Below are positions 35,719 to 47,229 of a stretch of 64,000 nt of DNA, one piece after another. The notes beneath the pieces are model-generated. The model made no database searches. It saw nothing but the letters and a program-made list of their open reading frames with translations, and was not told the DNA's origin. The translations under genes were made by a program, and so were the position numbers. The number at the start of each line of letters is the position of its first letter. The stretch's first letter is position 1. This DNA is from Sequoia sempervirens (lineage: Eukaryota; Streptophyta; Pinopsida; Cupressales; Cupressaceae), in the NCBI GenBank assembly GCA_007258455.2, contig VDFB02270651.1:701836217-701900216 (forward strand), in the 5' to 3' direction.

Positions 35719-36235
35719 GGCGGTCATGACACACAATAGCAAAGTTTGGTATTTTCTAAGTGAATCAAAAATCAGAAGGCAATATGGGCTAGTGAAGTCT
35801 GATATTCACTAGGTGAGCCCCCAAGCACAATGAGAAACACACAAGGTCTAGTGAAGTTAAGGCGGTCATGACACACAATAGCAAAGTTTGGTATTTTCTA
35901 AGTGAATCAAAAATCAGAAGGCAATATGGGCTAGTGAAGTCTGATATTCACTAGGTGAGCCCCCAAGCACAATGAGAAACACACAAGGTCTAGTGAAGTT
36001 AAGGCGGTCATGACACACAATAGCAAAGTTTGGTATTTTCTAAGTGAATCAAAAATCAGAAGGCAATATGGGCTAGTGAAGTCTGATATTCACTAGGTGA
36101 GCCTCCAAGCACAATGAGAAACACAAAAGGTCTAGTGAAGTTTGCTATTCACTAGGTGTGTACCCACGACAAAGTAGAAAAATGAGAAACAAACTAGGTC
36201 TAGTGAAGTATGCTATTCACTAGGTGTGTACCCAT
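35719..36235. repeat. 142-bp tandem triplication with hairpin-forming core
   Basis: Units start with GGCGGTCATGACACACAATA at 35719, 35861 and 36003, exactly 142 bp apart. Units 1 and 2 appear identical and unit 3 differs at a few positions. Each contains CTAGTGAA and its inverted complement TTCACTAG, separated by nine bases, which can form an 8-bp stem. After the third unit (about 36144) two shorter, diverged copies of the hairpin region (GGTCTAGTGAAGT-TGCTATTCACTAGG) run to about 36235. High identity indicates recent amplification or an assembly artefact. Confidence 0.95.
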
Positions 36236-38089
36236 TAACAACCATACCAAGAGTTATACTCCTTGATAACGCTGATAAGGTGTTATAGAAATGATCAGGA
36301 TGTTATGCTAACACATCACTAAGTTCAACACTTGTGAACAAAATGAAGAAAAAATGCCAATGTCAATGCATGACTAAGTCCAACATGTGTGAATAAAGTT
36401 AAGCACATAATGGAATGTATGGCCTCACCTTAAAGAAAATGCTAAACACCATGCTATGAGCAATTAAGTTTTAAGGTAGAAAATGATAAATGTCATGCAA
36501 CGAAATATCACAAGAGCTTATTTGGAAAGCCCTATGTCAATGATATGTTTCCAAATAAAGTTGCCTCATGATAAGGGGTTGTCCCCAAATGTAATGCAAC
36601 AAACAACATATAATATGAACACATAAGGGATCCATAGATCTGGGGTTAATATACATCTTTGCTATAGTGATATAATAGAGCTCAAAACTAACATCATTCC
36701 CCAAATACTCATGGAACAACGAACACAATGGAGGAATGACACATAGAGAGAAAAAAAACAACTTTTGGGTCAACATGGAAGAGACCTAAATGTCTCCACA
36801 CCTTGCATTGTCCACAAACAGAAAACACAAGACAAAATAAAAGACAAATTTTATGACATATAGAAGAATGGAGATACAAAAAGAAGAATATCACAATAGG
36901 TTTGTTTCCTTTGTATCCTTGTGCCAACGAAGCAACAAGGGTCATCCAAAGTAAACTCACAAACACAAATACATGCCAAGTATCACAACATGAAAGATCA
37001 CATCACATGCAAGCTAACACAAAGAACACGTGAAATAAACATAAAGGAGCACTACACATGCAATTTTATCTAAAGTAGATTGTTTGAATCCCAATCTTGC
37101 TCATTATATAGGGAAGGAATATAACTAGATAAAGGGACTGCAATAAGTGTTGTACTAGGAGCATCACCAGGTTCAACACATGGTGGGTCACTTTCATCAA
37201 GAGGATCATCATGATTGTCCCCATCTAAATTCATTTTCTTTTAAAACAAAATATTAAGCTCATTATGCACTTGCTCATCAATTTTATCAATCTCATCATC
37301 ATCTAGATTAATCACAATAGGAGGTTTTATAACAATGGTAGTTGTATCTTATTGTTTCACTTCTTGTTTTAAGTTGAAGTCTTGTTTTGGTGAAAGTTGT
37401 ATTTTTTCTTGGGTGACTTTCATAGGTGTTTGATTATCATGCAATGTTTTATTCTTTTCTTCAAAGTAATGAGAAATGACACGACACCTACACCTATGCT
37501 CTTTAGCATTTCAATTTCTCTGTGCATGATTTTTAATTTGTGATGAGGTAGGAGTAGGTTTCTCAATCATTGGTCTCTTTTCTTCCCTTAAGGGAGGAAC
37601 TAAAAGAACCACCGGGGGTTGGGAAACCATTGTCTCTTTAGGTTTATACACTTTTTTATCTTTGGAGGGACAAAAGGGATCATTTTGTTGTCTCTTGGTC
37701 TTTTATGCAATATGGGTGGAGGAACTATGACATATTTACCTTGGTTACTTGGAAGGGTCTTTACTTCGAGCATGGGTTCGTCCATAGCTGGTGGAAAAGG
37801 AACAATCATAGTCTTATCATTTTCAGGGATATTAGTAAGAGATAACTATGTTATGTGCTTTTCCTTAAACTTTTGGTATGACCTAAAAAAGAAATCCTCA
37901 TGAGGCTTAATAGGTTTCATAGGTTGATGCCAAAAGAAATCCAATGAAAATTTCCCACGGGAAGACAAAGGATTAACCCACTATGATGCATTGTAAATAT
38001 TTCATTTACAAATGGGAATTGTATGTACTTGTGAATAACCGACAGAATGAAATTCATGGAGCGTAGCCATGGGTAGCCTAGCTTCACAT
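36236..38089. other. unassigned sequence left of the large LTR element
   Basis: No recognised domain. A minus-strand open stretch at 37600-37809 encodes a Pro/Lys-rich segment (VPPPILHKRPRD, FVPPKIKK) followed leftward by stop-broken sequence. It may be a worn retroelement linker, but I cannot place it. Confidence 0.4.
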
Positions 38090-39154
38090 TGTTGTGCATG
38101 TTTTGCACACACGCCCCGCCATAGGCAAGGACCCCCTTTTTTTTGCTCCTGACGAGGTGCTTTGCTCCCGTCTTGCTTTGCGTGCCCCTTTCCTGGAGCC
38201 TAAATTGGTCATGTGCCTTCAAATGATAAAATTTCCCTGACCAAATTCACCTACCTGATTTTTGGTAAGTCTTCTTCCTTTGCGGAGCTCCCTTGGCAGT
38301 TTGCTTCTAGGACCCTTCGGGTCCACCCCCTCGGGTTTCCCTTGGCAGGATCCAGTGGCTTTACTGATTCATTTGTCGCTGTGACATCCGTCCTTCGGTG
38401 AGACCTTTTTCCAAACACTTTTGCTTTCATCAAGCTCTGTTCTTTCATCGTTGTAACCCTTCGAGTTCGGGGAGATGTCACTCCAGTCGCCCTGCGTTTC
38501 ACCGAAAAGCCTTCTTAGGTTCGTATTTGGTCGTCAGGACCCTGTAAGTCTCACACAAAGTCTTTCTGTCGGCAGGACCAAACCAAGTCACCAAGAGGTC
38601 ATGGCGAGATCCAATAGCTTTATCGATGTCCATTTGTTTCGCCAAGACATCCGTCTTTCGGCGAAACCTCCCACCGAGCATGTTCACTTTCACCGAGCCT
38701 TGTTCCTTTCAGTCGGGGAGACATGCATCTTTCACTGAGACCTTTGGCCAAATCCAAACCACCCCTTTGTCGGCAGAACACTGCCACTTCATTGGGACCT
38801 CCTATCGAAAACTTTAGTTTGGCCGAAGTGTTTGCTTGGACTCATCAGTCGGTGAGACAAGATGAATTCGCCAAAACCTTACGCTGACCCCTTCATCCTT
38901 GGGTGAACACGAAGCTGGTCGAGGAGACATCACCGAGTCAGGGATACCTATCTCTGACTTGGAATATTACACCGAAGACTCCCTTTGTCGCGGGACCCTT
39001 TGCCTTCGCCAAGACATCGCAGCGACATCAATCTCTCTTGGCGAGTTCGCGTGGTCTTCGCCGTCGCAAACAGCGAATGCCTGGCATCACTTCGCCCTCC
39101 GGCCCTCGGCCCCCATTCGCTGCTGGGATCCAACTTGAATGAAAAATGTCCTTA
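38090..39154 (-). repeat. left LTR (3' LTR in minus orientation)
   Basis: Collinear with 45851-46918 over its whole length at about 88-90 percent identity by eye. It carries the CpG-rich motif family (TCGGCGAAAC, GCCAAGACATC, GTCGGTGAGACA) from about 38390 on, the reverse complement of the motif at 20640-21830. The motif continues past the LTR edge to about 39650. Its terminal dinucleotide is TA where the other copy has CA. Confidence 0.85.
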
Positions 39155-40039
39155 ACCGTGTCGGGCCTTGGCCTCCGAAGCTTTGTCCCTCCTCCACCGT
39201 TCTGAAAAAGAAAATCCTCCCCGGCCTTCTGAACGTCTGGCTCCGGCTTCCCATTGCCACAAATACTCAATAAGAAAATCCAACGGCCAACACTGACGCC
39301 GGGCCCAGTACACCTCTTGGCGTTCGGTGAGACATTCGGAAGTTGCCGAGACCTCACACCGAGCATCAACCTCTTGCTGATATGCTTGTTCGGCAAGACA
39401 CAAGGAGGTCGATGGGACCTTTCACCAAGGACATAAATCTCTTGCAGATGAGCATTCTTCCCGTCGGTCGGCAAGACATTCGAATCTCGCCAGGACATCT
39501 CCCCGCCGCAAGAAAACTCCTGCCGACGTGTTTAGTCGACGAGACACAAAGTTCTTGCCGAGACCTTTCTCCGAGGGAGACTTTCACACCAACTAGAAAC
39601 TCCTAGTCGCTGGGACAATGGGTGATGTCTCGTCGATTGGCTATCAGCAGAATGAGCTCCATCCACTCGATTGAAAACCGAAAATGAACTGATGGCTTCC
39701 TCCCCTCCTGGGTCCTAAACTCCAGACTTTCGTCTGACGATTGTCATCCCAAACGACAAAAGCACCGCGACATCTCGGCCCTCTAAGCCCGATCACTTGA
39801 GAATGGTGAAGTGTTGGCCACCCTTTGACCTGCCGGACCCCGGATCCCAGAGTTCCCATCCCGGAGCTCCGTTTTTGCCCGGCTGTTCCAAACAGCTATC
39901 TCTGGACGGCTTTCCAGCCATGGACCTCTGGATGCTCCTAAATCGATCCAAATGAGCTCAAATTTGAAATCTAACCTTGACTCATGTGCCTAAATTCGAC
40001 CCTCTCTGTCATGACTCTCTTGTACTATTGAGATTCGAT

Positions 40040-40340
40040 CGGGCATCCATTCGTCGCCTTCCATCTTCGTGTCCATTCGTCGCCATCCATCTTCGCCTTT
40101 CGTTCGTCGCCCGCTGTCCTTTCGGCCCTCTGGGTCTGCCCCTCTGGAGTGTTGTCTGTCGTCGTTGTCTGTCATTGCTTCGTCATCTGTTGTCGCTTCG
40201 TCGTCTGTTGTCTGTCGTTCGTCCGCCGTCACTTCATCGTCTGTCGTCTGTCGTCCGTTGTCGTCTCCGTTTGTCGTTGCTTCATCGTCCGCCATCCATC
40301 TGTCGTCCGTTCGTGGAGCCCCAGCGACCGGACCTCCGGA
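40040..40340 (+). repeat. GTCGTCTGT-type simple repeat
   Basis: Roughly 300 bp of TCGTCTGTCGTC, TTCGTCGCC and CGTCCG words with no fixed period. Open frames in several phases on both strands, up to 169 codons, come from the stop-poor repeat and have no domain. GC-rich flanking sequence (40320-40460) includes a doubled CTCCGTGGCCGTTT word at 40349 and 40378. Confidence 0.7.
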
Positions 40341-41248
40341 GCCCGGCCCCTCCGTGGCCGTTTCTGGGACTCCGTCCCTCCGTGGCCGTTTTGGAAACAT
40401 CTGTGGACCCCTGTCGATCCGGTTTCCACTTTTTTGACTTTGGGGCCAACTTTTTGGTGGATCCGGGATGTGTTTGTGGTGCTTAAGTGAACTGCCAAGG
40501 TTTCGTCAACGTTCCGTTAAGTTTTGGTGGTTTCGGAGCTTCATCCCTCTTTAGTTGTTTTGGAACATTCATGGAGTTCCAGCAGCCTGGATTAATGTTT
40601 ATGGTCCAAATGAGCTCCAAATATGAATATTATGATCTTTTGATGATGCATGGATGGATCTAACAAGGATTTTGCAAGATTTGACTAACGTTTTCCTTGA
40701 TTTGTGTATGAAAGCACTTACGACACTTCATGTACGTAGGATTCAAGGAGCCTACTGCAGGTCCGCCAGGAGACCTATCGAGAAAGCTGAACAAGGAATA
40801 GGCATAGCTCCTCTCACCATTCATTTCATGATCGCCTCTCCCGCTAGTACCCACCAACAGGATTAGTGTTAGAAGGCCTGTGCTAAGGAAGTCGAGGACA
40901 AAAATGCAAAGGGGGTGGCCTTGAAGAGAGCATAAGTGAGTTGTCCGTTTGAATAAAGGGCAACCAATCCATTGATGTCATTTGTCAACGGGCTCATTTG
41001 ATCCAAGGAAGAACACAACAAGCACATCAAGTAAGAAGGCAGCTTTCAGGCAGTTTCTACTACAGTGAAAAGGGAAATCAGCTAAATGACGAAATTGCTA
41101 CAGTGACTGGCACTAGATGACAAAACAGAGAAAAGACAGATGTTTTTTAAATTGTTGAATATTGTGGGGTAGGTGAAACCCTATTGTAAGGAAATTTGGG
41201 CCATTCGTTGCAAATTGATCCTAGCCATTCATTTGGGCTTTGGAAAAC

Positions 41249-41256
41249 TATAAATA
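41249..41256 (+). promoter_or_regulatory. candidate TATA box (plus strand)
   Basis: TATAAATA in the context AACTATAAATAGGGGCTTGC is close to the plant TATA consensus. It lies 1.2 kb upstream of the plus-strand ORF at 42456, on the same strand. If real it would drive that ORF against the orientation inferred for the surrounding LTRs. No experimental support exists in the sequence itself. Confidence 0.5.
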
Positions 41257-42097
41257 GGGGCTTGCCCCTCATTTGTAGGGGTTGGAGAGCTGTTTCTAAA
41301 AAAGCATTTGTAGCAATAGAAGATAGCATTGCATGATTTTATGGATGTTCTCTTTGATTTTGCTCATCTTGCATGCATGGTTTTTCCTTCCATGTTAGTT
41401 TTAGTATTAGTTTCATGAATGGTTGTCATGATGGTATTGTTGTTATAGTATTTGATGAGCTTTCAACCCATACTTTTAGTACTTGTTGATGACAAGCTGT
41501 TGTGCAAAGCTAGCCTAGGCTTATTTCTGTCATTGCTGCAACATAGTTCAATTGCATGTTCATGATGTGTATGTGTAATTTGAAAATCAGCAGACCTTAG
41601 AAGATTGCACTAGTTTTGTGTAGCTGTAGGTTTCTCTTGGTCAAGCAAAACTCAATTTAGGGAGTTTGTCTACTATAATAACCACCATTGTTGCTATCCA
41701 TTCGTAACTGAGGATTAGAATAACTTTCTTAACCCTTCTCCTTTTGTTGTTTCTTTCAATCCTTGGTTAGATTAGGATCCAAAGCATCACCATGAAGCTA
41801 AATTAGATGAACTTGATGAGTTTCAACTTGTTGTTTTGAGTGGACAGCCACTGTTCATTCACTTTCAGCACTTTGAAATTGCATTTGCAAACCCAACTTG
41901 CCATGCTTTGTAACTCATCCGTAAGACCGCCTTGTGATTCCAGCAAATCACATCAAACAACTGAGATATTCCAAGCACTGTCAAGACCTGACATTAGAGA
42001 CCTTGGGATAGTGTTCTGCAATCTGATTGTGGAAGATTATATTTCAAGAGAGGTAGTGCACCTATGCACTACCTGTGTTGAGAAGTGCATAAAAAAC

Positions 42098-42358
42098 ACA
42101 TCAATAGAACTGGCGCTAGAAGGAGGGCTGACACGTTGGGATTATAAAGCTAAAGTTTAAAAGTGATTCATTTTATGCCCTCCTCCTCCTAACGACATCA
42201 ATAGAACTGGCGCTAGAAGGAGGGCTTGACACATTGGGAATACAAGGCTAAAGTTTGGAAGTGATTCATTCCATGCCCTCCTCCCCCTAACACATCAACA
42301 GAACTGGCGCTAGAAGGAGAGCATGACATGTTGAGGCTACAAAGCTGAAAGTTGGAAA
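42098..42358 (+). repeat. 97-bp tandem repeat, three copies, containing TGGCGC
   Basis: Copies start ACATCAA(T/C)AGAACTGGCGC at 42098, 42195 and 42292, spaced exactly 97 bp; the third is partial. Each holds AGAAGGAGGGC and, near its end, the roughly complementary GCCCTCCTCC, so a copy can fold. TGGCGC is the start of several plant primer binding sites, which raises the possibility that a leader region of a plus-strand element was multiplied here. That is speculative. Confidence 0.85.
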
Positions 42359-42455
42359 TCAAAAAGAGCACTTTCAAAGAAGAAATCTGAGATAGGGAGA
42401 TCTCTTTTAATGCTAAAAATTAAAAAATTCTGAAGGGAAAAGGAGCTAAGTCAAA

Positions 42456-44480
42456 ATGGAGCAGCATGCACAAATTGACATCACTCAACTGCATGAAAAT
42501 TTGAATAAGAGATTGAAGAAGCCATTGCAACAATTTGCATTGGCAGATAGATGTCGAATCCATTGCACTCATAGGCACAATGAGTTGGGATGTCTCACAT
42601 TCTTGAGCAGAATCAAAAGGATCTTGCAAGGAGAAATTCCCTTTTGGGAAATATACCAGCCCTTGGCCCCCGAAGACCCACTGGAAAAATTGCAAACCAT
42701 GGCAGCCAAGGCATTTAAGGAGTTGATCCAAGAACATTTGAGTAGGAAGGATGGACCAAGATTAGAGGAAGTACTAATGGAAAGTTGGTGTAGATTTTAC
42801 AATGCACCACATTCAGAATTTATGTGTCCATCATGTGACAATATCATCGCTCAAACCAAGGGTTGTTCGAACAAGTTGGAGTAGCCAACTCCTAATGAAG
42901 AGAAGTTATCCAATGAGGCAGAAGAGCTGTCAGCATTCGAAGGACAACACATTGAGGATGAAATAAGAAATTTGATACAAGTTGACATTGGAGTAACAAC
43001 CATTGAAGTTGAAAACTAGGAGGAAGAGGTAGATTTCGCTACGACAACAAGGTGCCTTGGTGAAAATCTGATTGAAACTAATTTGGAAGGTCTTCCCTCC
43101 ACCAATCAAAGGTAATCCTCCACTCCAGAAGAAAAGAAATTGGTAGGTGACGATGAACCAATGAAGTCTATAGCCGTCGATGTTAGGACAGCCAATGAAG
43201 ATGCTGAAGAACAGGAAGAAGAAAAGGTTGACAACCTTAGAGGAGCAGAAAATGACGAGGAAGGTATAAGTGAAATTAGACTAGAAGACCCCCCCTTCAC
43301 CAATGACAGTGATCGAGGATCTGAAAATGCAAATTTGGAGGAGTGGGAGCAACCACTCGCCATGGCTGTCTACCATCAAGCTTCTTCTTCAAGTGATGAT
43401 GAGGACCCAATAGCAAAAAGATATGACCAGCTCGTCTCTAGATTAGCAAAGGATTGGTCCAAACTAACATGTCAAGTGGATTTGGAGGTATTGCTACTAC
43501 CAAATTGGTGCAGACTTCATGATTCATCACACTCGGAGTTCACATGTGAACTGGGCCAAGAAGCCATCAAACAAGTCAAAGAACAAGCAAGGCATCCAAG
43601 TACCCGACCTCCTCTACTTGCTACCCATATCGAAGAACAAGACCAAGAGCCTGAACCGAGTGATGGCTCAGCTGAAATTAGGCCTCAAGAGGATGTTGGG
43701 GCAGCAATAGAAGAAGGACAACAATATAGGCTCAGACTTTCGAGTGATGAAGTAGATCAAGTGGGAATGATGTTCACCAGTCATTAAGAAGTTCTTCCTC
43801 TTGAAGAGCAGTTGTGCACCATGGATGATAGGCTTTTTGGCGAGTCTTTGGAGGGAGATTGCATAGTGAATTTTGGTCCCCTTGATGAGGTGCCATCGAT
43901 TGATGACTTCTTTCCATTGGGAGCTGCACTACGAAGGTATGCTCATGTCGAGGAAGAGCACATCCCAGAAGACGGTGGTGATGAATACATACTCCTTGAG
44001 CCCTTGAATAGTGATGCATTAGAGTTTCCAGATTGGGAGAGGCGCTCCTCCATTTACAGTGATAGTGAGCAAGATGAAACGGGTGAATGTCATGATGAGA
44101 TGCATGAACAGCAAAAAGAAGAAGACAAAGGTGGGGGTGTTTCGATGGCTTCCAACAAGTATGACAGAATTGACCAACTCCAAGATGCAACTTGCAGCCC
44201 TTCTGCCATGATTGTTGTTGATCCTCCCTCATATTTAGATGACTACAATAGGATAGATTCATATATGTCATCATCTCATGACACTGAACATCATAAAAAG
44301 GAGGTTGATACTTGGGGAAGGAGACGAGACAACATACTGCCCCTTGGGAAAAACAACCAAGTGGATCCCAAGTTTGCAGATGATCAATGTGGAGAAGCAT
44401 TTCTTTTTGAAGAACTGCCAACTGGGGTTGTACGTCCCATTGGTGGATTGGAAGAGCTGTCTGCTTCCCCGTCCTCCTAG
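42456..44480 (+). pseudogene. decayed 675-codon ORF of unknown function with a duplicated module
   Basis: A single phase runs from ATG 42456 to TAG 44478-44480 with stops only at about 42882, 43017, 43110 and 43785 and no frameshift, so it was recently coding. The protein is acidic. Two related modules are visible: at about 42658-42870 (DPLEKLQ...SWCRFYNAPHSEFMC) and about 43410-43580 (DPIAKRYDQL...NWCRLHDSSHSEFTC). They share the pattern WCR-x-(Y/H)-x3-HSEF-x-C. A Glu-rich linker separates them. The last third (43812-44480) is acidic with no known motif. I cannot assign a family. A gag-like or passenger protein of the enclosing element fits the context. Confidence 0.65.
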
Positions 44481-45850
44481 CCTTATGTCAGTTTGATGTC
44501 TGAAGTGTTGCACCCTCCACCGCACCCGCTCAAGGCTACTGATGCAACGATCAACAATGATGTGCTTGCTCTCGACTGTCCAACGTTGCCACCTCCATGT
44601 GATGACATCCAGGTTCTATCCTTCCTTGCCCCTATTATTTTTCATAATTGCACTTATTATTTTGATTATGGGAATGAGGGAAAATGAACTTGCTTATGGA
44701 TTAACCATGGGTTCAACGAGCCTCCTGAATTGCTGATTTTTCATGATGACGTGATTGAACTTGAGTGTTGCAACATTAAATTTCTTTTTTCAAAATATAA
44801 AAATTAATTTGCATGGTTAAGAACGATAACGATTGCCCGTTTGCTTGTGCATGCATTGCAAAATCCAATGAACGTTAATCTCAGCTCGCCCTTCTTGAAC
44901 ATAGTGCTTTGTAAATATCTTTGTACATAGCCCGTTTTGAGTAGTATAGGTTTCCTGTAAATACTTTGCTTTCCTGCTTTCCTTAGGTTAGTTGGTGTGT
45001 TTAGGTTGCTTGCTTCGTTTTCTTTTTGTTTGCTTTTTCTTTGTTGCTGCTTTGCTCGGGGTCCCTCTGCTTTTAGCTGGGCACATCTGTGCGCACAACA
45101 ACCATACTTATTGCCTGGGGTTGTTCTATGTATTTCTTTCTCAAACTCTAATCAAGTCTTCAGAGTAGATGGTGAAGGTCTTCTGTCAGTGTCAAGTGAT
45201 CTAGGTGTTTAATTCAAAGAGGATAAGTTGTTGGTTTAGTCTAAATCTTACGTATTTTGAAATCTTACAGCTCTTACACATCTTAAGAATTCGACTGTCA
45301 CTATAGGGCCTTTTGTGAAGTCTAGTTAAGTGAAAAATCTAAAATTCTACTCCAACACCACTATGATTCTCAGCCCTAAATGCGAGCTTCAATGCTTGCA
45401 GGTTGAAATAAAAGAACTAAAAAGAGAAAAGAAAGAAAGAAAGAAAACATTGAAAATTAAAAGAAAGAGAAAATTCAACTTTTGGGGGTATCAGAGCAAC
45501 TCTGGGGCTATGGATGCGGTGATAGAGCAATGTTGGGAGAATCAAGCAACAACCTTGTGGGGCTATGGACGCCTTGTGGCGCAAGGCAATGTCCGGATGC
45601 TTTTGCAGTTAGAATAAACTACATAGCTTCCTTGACCAGCTTGGGTTCTTGTAGCACTGGAAGGATGGGAATTAATGCAATTGCACACACTTGGATTTTC
45701 ACATCTTGAAGGTTGGGTTGGCTAATGGTTTGATCCTTTGGTTGGCGTCTAGTTTCTTTTCCCTAAGCGTGAAGGTGGAACAAAGATTCTAGGTTTGTGA
45801 TTCCAGTTTGTCATCAAAATGCTCTAGAGCATTTCCCGTGAGTCACCATT
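44481..45850. other. noncoding right interior, purine tract and tRNA-iMet-like site
   Basis: No ORF with a domain. At 45405-45476 the plus strand is strongly purine-rich (AAAGAGAAAAGAAAGAAAGA). At 45483-45494 it reads GGGGGTATCAGAGC, resembling the core of a tRNA-iMet primer binding site. No LTR could be found upstream of it, so this is a possible relic only. The probable primer binding site of the enclosing element lies at 45835-45848 on the minus strand. Confidence 0.4.
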
Positions 45851-46918
45851 TGTTGTGCATGTTTTGCACACACGCCCCGCCATAGGTAGGGACTCCCTTT
45901 TTTTCGCTCCCGACAGGCTGCTTTGCTTCGGTCTTGTGTGTGCCCCTTTCCTGGAGTGTAAATTGGTCATGTGCCTTCAAATGATAAAATTTCCCTGACC
46001 AAATTCACCTACCTGATTTTTAGTAAATCTTCTTCCTTTGCAGAGCTCCCTTGGCAGTTTGCTTTGGGACCCTTCGAGTCCACCCCCTCGGGTTTCCCTT
46101 GGCGGGATCCAGTGGCTTTACTGATTCATTTGTGTCGTTGTGACATTCGTCCTTCAAGAGACCTTTCGCCAAACACTTTTTCTTTCATCGAGCTTTGTTC
46201 TTTATACGTAACCCTTCGAGTTCGGGGAGATGTCACTCCAGTCGCCCTGCGTTTCACCGAAAAGCCTTCTTAGGTTCATATTTGGTCGTCAAGACCCTGT
46301 AAGTCTCACACTGAAGTCTTCTTGTCGGCAGGACCAAACCAAGTCGCCAAGAGGTCATGGCGGGATCGAATAGCTTTATTGATGTCCGTTTGTTTCGCCA
46401 AGACATCCGTCTTTTGGCGAAACCTCCCACCAAGCATGTTCGCTTTCACTGAGCCTTATTCCTTTTAGTCAGGGAGACATCCATCTTTCGTTGAGATCTC
46501 TGGCCAAATCCGAACCACCCCTTTGTCGTCAGAACACCACCACTTCGCTGGGACCTCTATCGAAAACTTGAGTTTGGCCGAAGTGTTTGCTTCGACCCAT
46601 CAGTCGGTGAGACAAGATGAATTCGCCAAAACCTTACACCGACCCCCTCATCCTTGGGCGAACACGGAGCTGGTCGAGGAGACATCACCAAGTCAAGAAG
46701 ACCTATCTTCGACTTGGAATATTATGTCGAAGGCTCCCTTTGTCGGCGGGACCCTTTGCCTTTGCCAAGATATCGCAGCAACATCAATCTCTCTTGGCGA
46801 GTCCGCGTGGTCTTCGCCATCACGAACGACGAATGCCTGGCATCACTCCACCCTCCAGCCCCTGGGCCCCGGGCCCCCATTAGCCGCTGGGATCCAACTT
46901 GAATGACAAATGTCCTCA
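45851..46918 (-). repeat. right LTR (5' LTR in minus orientation)
   Basis: Pairs with 38090-39154. It begins (plus strand) TGTTGTGCATGTTTTGCACA, which contains a perfect 8-bp inverted repeat TGTGCA-type end, and finishes AATGTCCTCA. CpG-rich motifs such as CGCCAAGACATCCG and GTCGGTGAGACA fill the middle. Many differences from the left copy are C/T or G/A, as expected from methylation decay. Confidence 0.85.
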
Positions 46919-47229
46919 ATTTCATGTAATTAATTTAAATTATATTATATTATTGAATAATTTCATCTATGAATCTTGAGTTTTTACATATGATGATTGA
47001 ATGTATGAATTTAAATTACAAGATTAAATCAAAGTTTTTAAAGTTCAACTTGTATATTAAAAATGTTTTAGTTTCAAAATAAAATGTAATTTTTTTGTTT
47101 TAATTATGCAAATCTCTATTTATACATATGTCTAATTAGACTTCTCATCAAGATGATCATACTTCTTTCTCATCAGTCTAATTGACCTGATAAGCAGACT
47201 TGTTCTAGGTCTACTCTATATATGATGAC

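Larger units (their letters stand above)
38090..46918 (-). mobile_element. large LTR element without recognisable pol, probable minus-strand orientation
   Basis: Two direct repeats of 1,065 and 1,068 bp (38090-39154 and 45851-46918) bound a 6.7-kb interior. Read on the minus strand the repeats start TGAGGACATTTGTC and end CACAACA, that is, TG...CA. Directly inside the right-hand copy the minus strand reads TGGTGACTCACGGG, a plausible primer binding site of the TGGTGACTC type known in plant Ty3 elements. No gag or pol is found on the minus strand. The interior instead holds a long plus-strand ORF (42456-44480) and repeats. I see no target duplication (flanks CACAT and ATTTC). A nonautonomous LARD-like element is the best reading; a nested plus-strand element inside it is possible. 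Confidence 0.7.

Noticed and set aside
35719..36144. CRISPR-like array of regular direct repeats
   Set aside because: Repeat units are directly abutting with no unique spacers, only three copies, in plant DNA with no cas genes.
39977..40498. Plus- and minus-strand open frames of 113-169 codons
   Set aside because: They are translations of a GTCGTC-type simple repeat, open in several phases on both strands.
38090..42097. A single 4-kb plus-strand 5' LTR running to the 97-bp repeats
   Set aside because: The second copy stops after 1.07 kb at TG/CA-compatible ends, and a primer-site-like sequence fits the minus-strand reading better. Not fully excluded.
43774..44421. Minus-strand ORF of 215 codons
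   Set aside because: It is a shadow of the plus-strand frame, which shows acidic composition, repeated modules and a single phase over 2 kb.
45483..45494. Second tRNA-iMet primer binding site defining another 5' LTR
   Set aside because: No LTR ends directly upstream and no repeat of 44700-45480 was found in the window. Kept only as a possible relic.
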